Shown here one piece after another: positions 17,010 to 24,770 of a DNA stretch of 64,000 nucleotides (its first letter is position 1; each line of letters opens with the position of its first letter). The DNA is taken from positions 1-64,000 of the forward strand of contig NZ_MIJB01000021.1 of the NCBI RefSeq assembly GCF_002174305.1. The letters run 5' to 3'. The translations under genes were made by a program, and so were the position numbers. Source of the stretch: Aeromicrobium sp. PE09-221 (GTDB taxonomy: Bacteria; Actinomycetota; Actinomycetes; Propionibacteriales; Nocardioidaceae). The notes beneath the pieces are model-generated. The model saw nothing but the letters and a program-made list of their open reading frames with translations, did no database searches and was not told the DNA's origin.

Positions 17010-19655
17010 ATGACCCCGCACGGAACGAGCAGAGGACGCGCGGTAAGGCTGATCTCCACAGCGGGATGGCCGTTGGCGGACCGCTCGCCGCTGCGAGAGG
17101 CGGCCGTTCAGGCGCTCGATGAGGCCTCCGGCGCGGTGATCGTCGGAGATCCGGGCGTAGGAAAGACCACCCTCGTCCGCGAGATGACGACCGGTCTTGA
17201 GCGCGCTGCGACGGAGCAGACCGTTGTCTGGCTGCGCACGCCGGCCAAGCTCATCGCCACCCCGTGGGGCATCCTCGAGCCTCTTATCGGTGCCGAACAC
17301 GGTCCCGAGCCCGGCGTGGATGAGGTCGGCCGGCTGATCGAGCGATGTCGCCGGGCGCTGCGGGATCTGCCCGGGCGGCCCCTGCTGGTGATCGACGATC
17401 TTCACCTGGTCGATGCCGTCACCGCCGTGGTCGTGGCGGAGATCGCGCAGACCCAGGCCGCCCAGATCCTCGCGACCTGCCGGCGCCAGCCCGGGCCTCC
17501 GGCCGCGGTCGGCACGCTGTTGCGGCAGAACCTCCTGCACCAGGTGGACGTCGCCGGCCTAACCTACGACGAGGTGGAGGCGGTCCTCACCACTGCTCTG
17601 CAGGGCCCGGTGGCCCTTGAGACGATCTGGAAGACCTGGGAGGTGACTGGCGGAAACCCCCTCTACCTGCGCGAGCTGGTGCGTTCGCTGCGCGATGCGG
17701 GGGCCATGGTCGAGGTGGACGGCGCCTGGGTGTGGAACGACCGCGGCGTGGTGGGACGCCGACTCACCGACCTGATCCAAGCTGAACTCGCGACGTTGAG
17801 TCCGGCCGAACGCGATGTCGCCGACTTGCTGGCCCTGGCCGGGCCGACGGCGATCGAGCTCCTGGCAGGGGCCATCGAAGACGCCGCGCTGACGGCGATG
17901 ACCGACCGTGGCCTGGTGGTGCTCGAAGCCGATCAGCATGACGGCGTGCTGCGCGCCCGGCTCGTCCACCCGGTGCATGTCGACGTCATCCGCGCCACCG
18001 TTCCCCCAAGGCGACGCCGAATCCTGTATGAGCGTCTACAGAACGAAAGCGCGGATGTGACGCATCCGGCAGCCCTCTTCTCTACCGTGGACTGGGCACT
18101 GAGCTGCGGCGTGACACCGCCGGTGGAGGATCTCATCGCCGCTGCCCGCGCGGCGGCGAAGCTCGCGGATGCGCGATTGGTCCGACGGCTCACCGAGGCT
18201 GCTCTCGCGCACCTGGAGCCCGCCGATCCGCGCGCCCTCGATCTGAGGATGACGCGGGCCCAGTCGGATCGGTTCGCCGGCAATTTCCGCGCCGCACGTG
18301 AGGACCTCGACGTGGTCGCCGCGCATCTACCTGCAGGTGTGGAGGGCGAGCAGTTGCGATGGAGACATGCCCGTCTGGTGGCGAATCTGCAGCAGTACGG
18401 CGCGGACGATGTCGATGCGGCGTTGACCACGATCGAGCATGTCGAACTGACGACTCCGCCGTTGTGGCAGGCGCGCCAGGTCGACCGATTGGTCCGGCTC
18501 GCCTGGGCCGGGGACTACCGGCGCGGACTCGGCGAGCTGGAGCGTTTCGCCGAGCGCAAGGATCATCCGCAGGCCCTGCGCGCCAGCATGCTCGGTTCAC
18601 TGATCGCCGGGCTGGGGCAGGCGGGACGCCTCGAGGAATCCCTCCGGCTCGCCGACGACGCCCTGCGATCCTGGCAGACGGACTCCGAGCGCTACCCCTG
18701 GCTCCTCTGGGAGGTGCTGGGCACGCGCTTCCTGGCGGCGTTGTGGATCGGCGACCCCGAGGGGGCGATGAACCCTCCGCACATCGACGATCCGATGGCG
18801 AAGGTCGATGACGCGGTGGTCCAGGTCGGTCACGGCCGCTACCACGCGGCTCGCGGGGAGTGGAGCCTGGCGACGGCGCAGTTCCGCGGCGCCTTGTCAC
18901 GATTCGCCGTGCGCGATCCTTCCGGCTTCGGTCCGACGGCTTCGGCCAATCTCAGTTACAGTCTGGCGGCTTTGGGTGACCGCGAGGGGGCCACCCGGGC
19001 TCGTCGGGACTACGAGACCGCGCAGTCCGGGGCGTCCCGGGTGGTCTACGGCGACAGCCAGATGAGGGTGGCGGCCGCCTCCGTCGCTCTCGGCGAGGAT
19101 GATGCGGCACAGCGCTGTGCCGATCTTGACGCGTGGAGTTCCCACCAGGGCCTGTGGTTGTGGGCGATGCACGCCAGGCACCTGCGCTGTGTGGTCGAGG
19201 CGGCGTCGAACCGACCCACCAGGATGCAGGTCGACCACCTGACGCATGCCGCTCGGCGCGTTGAGGGGCCACTCGGCCCGCTCGTCGTCGCGCATGCGCA
19301 GGCGCTCGCGGAGGGCGACGCGGTTCTCGCCGGACGTCTCGCCGGACGTCTCGCCGAGCGTGGTGTCTGGATCCCCGAGTGTCGTGTCACTCACTTGACG
19401 TCGCGCCAGCGCGAGATCGCGCTCCTGGTGCGCGCGGGGCTGTCGAATCGGGAGATCGCCGAGCGTCTGACGCTGTCGGTGCGCACCGTCGACACGCACG
19501 TGGGCAATATCTTCGAGCGTCTCGGCGTCGGGACGCGTTCGGACCTCGCGAGCGTTCTGGGGGGGTTCCGAGCGCGGCCACGGCACCGGCTGACGGTCAG
19601 CGGATCGGTCGGGCTGGTGGAGCCTGTGGCGGTCGGTTTACGTAGTACTTACTGA
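17010..19655 (+). CDS. Large ATP-binding LuxR-family (LAL/MalT-like) transcriptional regulator
   Basis: About 881-residue STAND-type regulator. An N-terminal NTPase has Walker A GDPGVGKTTL (residues about 46-55) and Walker B PLLVIDDLHLVD (about 125-135); a long helical, TPR-like middle follows, and a C-terminal LuxR helix-turn-helix (LTSRQREIALLVRAGLSNRE, then RTVDTHVGNIFERLGV). I choose ATG 17010 because TACGAT at 16997-17002 is 7 nt before it; GTG 16983 and ATG 17001 are alternatives. It stands just upstream of the exported-protein cluster, on the same strand, and may control it; that link is inference from position. Confidence 0.88.
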   Translation: MTPHGTSRGRAVRLISTAGWPLADRSPLREAAVQALDEASGAVIVGDPGVGKTTLVREMTTGLERAATEQTVVWLRTPAKLIATPWGILEPLIGAEHGPEPGVDEVGRLIERCRRALRDLPGRPLLVIDDLHLVDAVTAVVVAEIAQTQAAQILATCRRQPGPPAAVGTLLRQNLLHQVDVAGLTYDEVEAVLTTALQGPVALETIWKTWEVTGGNPLYLRELVRSLRDAGAMVEVDGAWVWNDRGVVGRRLTDLIQAELATLSPAERDVADLLALAGPTAIELLAGAIEDAALTAMTDRGLVVLEADQHDGVLRARLVHPVHVDVIRATVPPRRRRILYERLQNESADVTHPAALFSTVDWALSCGVTPPVEDLIAAARAAAKLADARLVRRLTEAALAHLEPADPRALDLRMTRAQSDRFAGNFRAAREDLDVVAAHLPAGVEGEQLRWRHARLVANLQQYGADDVDAALTTIEHVELTTPPLWQARQVDRLVRLAWAGDYRRGLGELERFAERKDHPQALRASMLGSLIAGLGQAGRLEESLRLADDALRSWQTDSERYPWLLWEVLGTRFLAALWIGDPEGAMNPPHIDDPMAKVDDAVVQVGHGRYHAARGEWSLATAQFRGALSRFAVRDPSGFGPTASANLSYSLAALGDREGATRARRDYETAQSGASRVVYGDSQMRVAAASVALGEDDAAQRCADLDAWSSHQGLWLWAMHARHLRCVVEAASNRPTRMQVDHLTHAARRVEGPLGPLVVAHAQALAEGDAVLAGRLAGRLAERGVWIPECRVTHLTSRQREIALLVRAGLSNREIAERLTLSVRTVDTHVGNIFERLGVGTRSDLASVLGGFRARPRHRLTVSGSVGLVEPVAVGLRSTY

Positions 19656-19814
19656 GGCGCGAACAGGTGCCCGCTCTCTACGCTGCTGGAAGCCAGAGTT
19701 CCGGCGCCGTTCCCGTCACTCCGTCTCGGCCTCGCGCCGATCTCCTGGACGGGCTCCAGCGGCACGTGGAACACCATCGCCGGCGCACCGGCCGGCCGAG
19801 CGGAGAGAATCTCG

Positions 19815-20432
19815 ATGCGTACACCCGAAGCGGACATGGTCGACGAGAACCGGCCGGAAGGTCGGCCCCGGCAGACCGAGCGAGCACGGTGGGTCAAGCT
19901 CGCCGTCGCGGTGCTGGCGGGCGTCGCCGCGCTGGTTGGCGGGATCTTCGCCGCGGGCGCGCTGTTCACCTCGCAGGCCACGGTTGCGGGCCAGCAGGTC
20001 GGCACCGCGACGGTCGAGATCGCCGCGGACACCGTTGCGTCGTCTGCTCCGATCGACGTCGACAGCCTGTTGCCCGGTGACTCGGAGTCGACAGTCATCG
20101 AGGTGGCCAACACGGGGAACGAGGACGTCTACTACGCGGTGTCGCTCAAGACCACCGAGGGCGGCGATGAGGCACTCGAAGAAGTGCTGCAGGTGACGGT
20201 CGAGGTCGGCGAACAGTCGCAGACCCAGACAGTGGCTGACTGGCCATCAGGTGTCTTCCAGCTGGGGGACCCGCTCAGCGCCGGAGCCACGCAGGAGGTC
20301 GAGGTCTCGATCCAGTTCCCGGAGAACGCAGACAATGAACTCCAGGGCCTGAGCACCGAGTTCAGCATCCAGGTCGAGGCGATCCAGGCGCGGAACGTGC
20401 CCGAGCCGACCCCCGGCTGGGTCGTTGACTAG
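19815..20432 (+). CDS. TasA/camelysin-like exported protein (SipW-dependent type)
   Basis: 205-residue secreted protein. After a basic N-region comes one hydrophobic segment (about residues 27-50, LAVAVLAGVAALVGGIFAAG) followed by ALFTSQATVAGQQVGTATV, the layout of alternate signal peptides cut by SipW-type peptidases. The mature part has a jelly-roll-like pattern with the LLPGDSEST turn and VANTGNEDVYYAVSL strand seen in TasA/CalY proteins, which form extracellular fibres or matrix. GGAGAG lies 7 nt before the ATG. It is the first gene of a coupled six-gene cluster with its own SipW-type peptidase. The 159 bp upstream shows no clear promoter. Confidence 0.75.
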   Translation: MRTPEADMVDENRPEGRPRQTERARWVKLAVAVLAGVAALVGGIFAAGALFTSQATVAGQQVGTATVEIAADTVASSAPIDVDSLLPGDSESTVIEVANTGNEDVYYAVSLKTTEGGDEALEEVLQVTVEVGEQSQTQTVADWPSGVFQLGDPLSAGATQEVEVSIQFPENADNELQGLSTEFSIQVEAIQARNVPEPTPGWVVD

Positions 20433-21930
20433 GCGCGCCCCGGTGCGGTCCAGCATGCGGGTGGTGCTGGTCGGCCTGCTTGTGGCCCTAGCGGTTCCTG
20501 CCGGTGTCGGCACGGCCGGGGCGGTGTTCACCGCCACCACCTCCAGCGAGACCCAGCAGGCCGGGACCGCCACCCTGCCCGCCGTCGACGGCGCCCAGGC
20601 GACCCGCACTCCCGACGGCACCGCGGACCTCTCCTGGACCACCCCGATCGTGCGCACCGACGTCGCGCCTGACTACACCATCGAACGCGCCATCGGCGAC
20701 GACACCACGACCCTGACCCCCGACATCACCGCCGACAGTGGCGGCACCACCGCGGGGTTCACCGACGACCTGACCACCCCCGCCGAGATCGAGGGCAAAC
20801 CCGTCACCGCCGTCACCGCCGGGGGCTTCCACACGTGCGCCATCGCCGACGCCCGCGCCTACTGCTGGGGCTGGAACGCCTACGGGCAACTCGGCAACAC
20901 CACCACCGACAGCTCCGTGCCCGTCGCCGTCACCGGCCTCGACGACCCTGTCACCGCCATCACCGCCGGCTGGGCCCACACGTGCGCCGTCACCGACGCT
21001 GGCACCGCCTACTGCTGGGGCCTCAACGGCGGCGGGCAGCTCGGAATCAACACCACCACGACCAACAGCGCCGTGCCCGTCGAGGTCGCCGAGCTCGACA
21101 ACCCGGTCACCGCCATCACCGCCGGCTTTTACCACACCTGCGCCATCACCAACACCGCCCACTGCTGGGGTTACAACCTCTACGGGCAACTTGGCAACGA
21201 CAGCACCGAGAACAGCAGCACGCCCGTCGCCGTCACCGGGCTCGACGACCCTGTCACCGCCATCACCGCCGGCGGCTATCACACCTGCGCCATCGCCAGC
21301 ACCGACCCCAGCGCTGGTATCGCCCACTGCTGGGGCAACAACAGCGACGGGCAACTCGGCAACAACACCACCACCAGCAGCGCCGTGCCCGTCGAGGTCG
21401 CCGAGCTCGACAACCCGGTCACCGCCATCAGCACCGGTCTCTATCACACCTGCGCCATCGCCAGCACCGACCCCAGCGCTGGTATCGCCCACTGCTGGGG
21501 CAACAACAGCGACGGGCAACTCGGCAACAACACCACCACCAGCAGCGCCGTGCCCGTCGAGGTCGCCGGCCTCGACAACCCGGTCACCGCCATCACCGCT
21601 GGTGATACCCACACCTGCGCCATCGCCAGCACCGACACCAGCGCTGGTATCGCCCACTGCTGGGGTTACAACGGCTACGGGCGACTCGGCGACGGCACCA
21701 CCATCGATCGTGCCGTTCCGGTCGATGTTGATGTGGAGATCGGCGTGCTCGGAAGGAACTGGACGTGCGCCCAGGAGGACTGGCAGCTCATCGGAGACCC
21801 CGACGACCCCGAGCCACAAGCCTGCGCCCCCGGGCCCAACATCCCAGTCGCCTACCGCCTCGCCTACACCAAGGCCGGCTGGGAGTCCCCGAATACCAGC
21901 GTGACCACGATGTGGAGTGACGATCAATGA
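20425..21930 (+). CDS. Exported RCC1-repeat beta-propeller protein A
   Basis: 501-residue secreted protein. The N-terminus (VVLVGLLVALAVPAGVG, then GAVFTATTSSETQQAGTATL) again looks like a SipW-type signal. A short beta domain follows, then six RCC1 repeats, each with a Cys pair (HTCA...YCWG or HCWG) and GQLGN, which should form a beta-propeller. The tail (residues about 435-501) has more Cys and ends without a sorting signal. The frame starts at TTG 20425, overlapping the previous gene by 8 bp; ATG 20455 is possible, but the paralog at 22547 also has a short basic N-region. Ligand unknown. Confidence 0.75.
   Translation: MTRRAPVRSSMRVVLVGLLVALAVPAGVGTAGAVFTATTSSETQQAGTATLPAVDGAQATRTPDGTADLSWTTPIVRTDVAPDYTIERAIGDDTTTLTPDITADSGGTTAGFTDDLTTPAEIEGKPVTAVTAGGFHTCAIADARAYCWGWNAYGQLGNTTTDSSVPVAVTGLDDPVTAITAGWAHTCAVTDAGTAYCWGLNGGGQLGINTTTTNSAVPVEVAELDNPVTAITAGFYHTCAITNTAHCWGYNLYGQLGNDSTENSSTPVAVTGLDDPVTAITAGGYHTCAIASTDPSAGIAHCWGNNSDGQLGNNTTTSSAVPVEVAELDNPVTAISTGLYHTCAIASTDPSAGIAHCWGNNSDGQLGNNTTTSSAVPVEVAGLDNPVTAITAGDTHTCAIASTDTSAGIAHCWGYNGYGRLGDGTTIDRAVPVDVDVEIGVLGRNWTCAQEDWQLIGDPDDPEPQACAPGPNIPVAYRLAYTKAGWESPNTSVTTMWSDDQ
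21277..21590 (+). repeat. Near-identical tandem duplication inside RCC1 gene A
   Basis: About 150 bp beginning at 21277 recurs at 21442 with an offset of 165 bp (55 codons, one propeller blade). The copies look identical for most of their length, differing mainly where GAG (Glu) becomes GGC (Gly) after the VEVA residues. Such identity inside a degenerate repeat protein points to recent duplication by recombination. Confidence 0.85.
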
Positions 21931-22550
21931 CGCAAGCACTGTCAGCGGCTTCAGCCGGCGACCCCCAGGTCTGCGAGGCGGTGGTCGCGGCCCTGCCCCA
22001 GACCGGCGCCTCCCTGACAACCGGGGTCCTGACTGCCGGGCTGATCCTGCTGCTTGTCGGCGGCGTGACCATAGTGCTCGCGACTCGCCGGCGCCGAGGA
22101 GTCTCGACTCTGGCCGCGGTCGCGCTGCTGGCCATCGCCACCGGCACAGCGGTCTTCCTTCCTGCACCGTCGGCCCATGCCGCGGGCGACGCCCGCGTGG
22201 ACTACAGCGACGGCTGCACCCTGATCAGCGTCGACCAGGTCCGGTTCACCGAGCAGGCCGCACGTCTGCTGCCCGGTGACGATGCACCCGCGATCGATGC
22301 CGTGGTGACCAACGAGTACGACGCTCCGATCTCGGTCTCCGGCACCGCCACCATCGAGGACCCCGCCACCGCCGATGCCTTGACTGTCGCTGTCGCTTTC
22401 GAGAGCACCACCGATGCACCGGTCACCCTCGAGCCCGGACAGAGCACCCCGGTCACCGTCACCGTCACCGTGCCCACGACCACCGATGACACCGCCCAGA
22501 ACCTGACCAGCCCCCTCACTCTGGTCCTGACCGCAGCCGAGGCACCATGA
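21927..22550 (+). CDS. Exported protein with an N-terminal LPQTG motif and TasA-like domain
   Basis: 207 aa, no family recognised as a whole. Residues 24-28 are LPQTG, followed by a hydrophobic stretch (about 33-52) and RRRRG: a textbook sortase sorting signal, but near the N-terminus. A second hydrophobic stretch (VSTLAAVALLAIATGTAVFL) then leads to an SAHAAG signal-peptidase-like site and a secreted beta domain with RLLPGDDAPAIDAVV, like TasA proteins. Predicted topology: N-out, basic loop in, C-domain out. The ATG overlaps the RCC1-A stop (ATGA) and its stop overlaps the next ATG, so the whole unit is coupled. Confidence 0.7.
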   Translation: MTQALSAASAGDPQVCEAVVAALPQTGASLTTGVLTAGLILLLVGGVTIVLATRRRRGVSTLAAVALLAIATGTAVFLPAPSAHAAGDARVDYSDGCTLISVDQVRFTEQAARLLPGDDAPAIDAVVTNEYDAPISVSGTATIEDPATADALTVAVAFESTTDAPVTLEPGQSTPVTVTVTVPTTTDDTAQNLTSPLTLVLTAAEAP

Positions 22551-24181
22551 CCACGCCCGCCCACCAGACCCGACGCACCCGGCTACGAGTGGTGCTGGCC
22601 GGCCTGCTCGTGAGCCTGGCGGTTCCTGCCGGTGTGGGCACGACCGGGGCGGTGTTCACTGCCACCGTTTCCGGGGAGACCCAGCAGGCGGGCACCGCCA
22701 CCCTGCCTGCCGTCGACGGGGCCCAGGCGACCCGCACGGCCGGCGGGACCGCTGAGGTGTCCTGGGCCACTCCGGCCGTGCGTCCCGACGTCGCCCCCGA
22801 CTACACCATCGAACGCACCATCGGCGGCGACCCCGCCCCGGTCGAGGGCCTCGACCTCACGGTCGATGATGACGGCACGACGGGGTTCACCGACGACCTG
22901 ACCGCCCCCGCCGAGATCGACGGCAAACCCGTCACCGCCATCGCCGCCGGCGGCGTCCAGACCTGCGCCCTCTCCGAGACCGGCGACGCCTATTGCTGGG
23001 GCTCCAACCGCTACGGGCAACTCGGCGACGGCACCGATGACGCCAGCCTCGTCCCCGTCCAGGTCACCGGGCTCGACGATCCCGTCATCGCCATCACCGC
23101 CGGTGACTGGCATACATGCGCCCTCACCACCACCGACGCCGGTACCGTCTACTGCTGGGGCTACAACGGCTTCGGGCAACTCGGCGACGGCACCACCACC
23201 GACAGCTTCGTCCCCGTCCAGGTCGCTGGGCTCGACGAGCCGGTCATCGCGATCACCGCCGGCGTCACCCACACGTGCGCCCTCACCGATACCGGCGACG
23301 TCTACTGCTGGGGCGACAACGGCTACGGGCGACTCGGCGACGGCACCGATGACGCCAGCCTCGTCCCCGTCCAGGTCACCGGGCTCGACGAGCCGGTCAC
23401 CGCCATCGCCGCCGGCAGGACCCACACGTGCGCCCTCACGGACACCGACGACGTCTACTGCTGGGGCGACAACGGCTACGGGCGACTCGGCGACGGCACC
23501 GATGACGCCAGCCTCGTCCCCGTCCAGGTCACCGGGCTCGACAAGGTCACCGCCATCACCACCGGCTTCACCCACACGTGCGCCCTCACCACCACCGGCG
23601 ACGCCTACTGCTGGGGCTACGGGCGACTCGGCGACGGCACCGATGACGCCAGCCTCGTCCCCGTCCAGGTCACCGGGCTCGACGAGCCGGTCACCGCGAT
23701 CACCGCCGGCTGGTACCACACGTGCGCCCTCACCACCACCGACACCGCCCACTGCTGGGGCAACAACGGCGACGGGCAACTGGGCAACGGCACCGATGGC
23801 GCCAGCCTCGTCCCCGTCCAGGTCACCGGGCTCGACGATCCCGTCACCGCGATCACCGCCCGCGTCACCCACACGTGCGCCCTCACCACCACCGGCGACG
23901 CCTACTGCTGGGGCAACAACGTCCACGGACAACTCGGCAACAACAGCACCGACGGGAGCCGCGTTCCGGTCGAGGTTCACGTCGCGGCCGGGGGGCTGGG
24001 CCGCTGGACGTGTCAGGAGGAGAACTGGCAGCTCACCGGAGACCCCGACGACCCCGAGCCACAGGCCTGCGCCCCCGGCCCCGACATCCCAGTCACCTAC
24101 CGCCTCGCCTACACCAAGGCCGGCTGGGAGGCCCCTGTTTCAACCCAGGTCGAGGCCCACATGCAAGGAAACCGCCCCTGA
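22547..24181 (+). CDS. Exported RCC1-repeat beta-propeller protein B
   Basis: 544-residue paralog of protein A. It has the same type of N-terminal export signal (VVLAGLLVSLAVPAGVG, GAVFTATVSGETQQAG) and the same pre-propeller domain, then seven RCC1 repeats with HTCAL...YCWG Cys pairs and GQLGD/GRLGD, matching a seven-bladed propeller. Repeat 5 is shortened: YCWGYGRLGD lacks three residues present in its neighbours, and the linker before it lacks two. The C-terminal Cys-containing tail ends in a motif like that of protein A. The start overlaps the previous stop (ATGA). Confidence 0.78.
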   Translation: MTTPAHQTRRTRLRVVLAGLLVSLAVPAGVGTTGAVFTATVSGETQQAGTATLPAVDGAQATRTAGGTAEVSWATPAVRPDVAPDYTIERTIGGDPAPVEGLDLTVDDDGTTGFTDDLTAPAEIDGKPVTAIAAGGVQTCALSETGDAYCWGSNRYGQLGDGTDDASLVPVQVTGLDDPVIAITAGDWHTCALTTTDAGTVYCWGYNGFGQLGDGTTTDSFVPVQVAGLDEPVIAITAGVTHTCALTDTGDVYCWGDNGYGRLGDGTDDASLVPVQVTGLDEPVTAIAAGRTHTCALTDTDDVYCWGDNGYGRLGDGTDDASLVPVQVTGLDKVTAITTGFTHTCALTTTGDAYCWGYGRLGDGTDDASLVPVQVTGLDEPVTAITAGWYHTCALTTTDTAHCWGNNGDGQLGNGTDGASLVPVQVTGLDDPVTAITARVTHTCALTTTGDAYCWGNNVHGQLGNNSTDGSRVPVEVHVAAGGLGRWTCQEENWQLTGDPDDPEPQACAPGPDIPVTYRLAYTKAGWEAPVSTQVEAHMQGNRP

Positions 24182-24747
24182 CTTCCTCACCAGCGCGTGT
24201 CGACGCCACTCCGCCATCATCCTCCCGGCGCACGGCCATCCTCGCCCGCATCGCGCATGCTGTACGACCACAGGCGCGTTGGATCGCCATCACGGCGATA
24301 GTGCTGGTGCTCACCGGACCCCATCTGTTCGCGCTGACCGGCCACCGGCTCATCGCGGTCGACGGAGGCTCCATGGCCCCCACCTATCTGCCCGGCGACA
24401 TCGTGATCACCAGCCCACCGACCGGAGACGACCTCCACGTCGGTCGGATCCTCGTGATCGGCACACCACCTGACCTGTACACGCATCGCGTGGTCGAGGT
24501 CCGTGATCGGGGTGCCACGGTAGTCGCACGTCTGCAAGGCGATGCCAATACGGTCCGCGACCCCGGCTGGATCGAGCAGACCGACGTCCACGCCATCCCC
24601 ACCGCCCGACTCACCGGACCGGCAGCCGACGCGCTCGGCGCGGTCAGTAACCCGATCGGTCGCGGCGCCCTGGTCGCCGGCACCGCCGCGCTGCTCTGGT
24701 GGCCGCGCAGCAGTACGCGGACGCGAGACCGCTCGACGCCGAGATGA
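24178..24747 (+). CDS. SipW/ER-type signal peptidase I (S26B), apparent CTG start
   Basis: 189-residue membrane peptidase. A membrane helix (about residues 38-58, WIAITAIVLVLTG) precedes the catalytic Ser in DGGSMAPTYLPGDIV; the second catalytic residue is the His of LYTHRVVEV, as in archaeal/ER-type and SipW enzymes, rather than the Lys of ordinary bacterial ones. A second helix is near the C-terminus. No ATG, GTG or TTG fits between the RCC1-B frame and the first helix; CTG 24178, 8 nt after AAGGA and overlapping the RCC1-B stop as CTGA, is the best start. It should process the alternate signals of the cluster. Confidence 0.8.
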   Translation: MTSSPARVDATPPSSSRRTAILARIAHAVRPQARWIAITAIVLVLTGPHLFALTGHRLIAVDGGSMAPTYLPGDIVITSPPTGDDLHVGRILVIGTPPDLYTHRVVEVRDRGATVVARLQGDANTVRDPGWIEQTDVHAIPTARLTGPAADALGAVSNPIGRGALVAGTAALLWWPRSSTRTRDRSTPR

Positions 24748-24770
24748 CCGCCGCCCCAGAGGAGAAGACC

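Noticed and set aside
20488-23980. Gly/Asp/Val-rich open frames antisense to the two RCC1 genes (559 and 465 codons)
   Set aside because: The periodic GDRVVE-like sequence is the complement of the RCC1 repeats; there is no ribosome site or domain.
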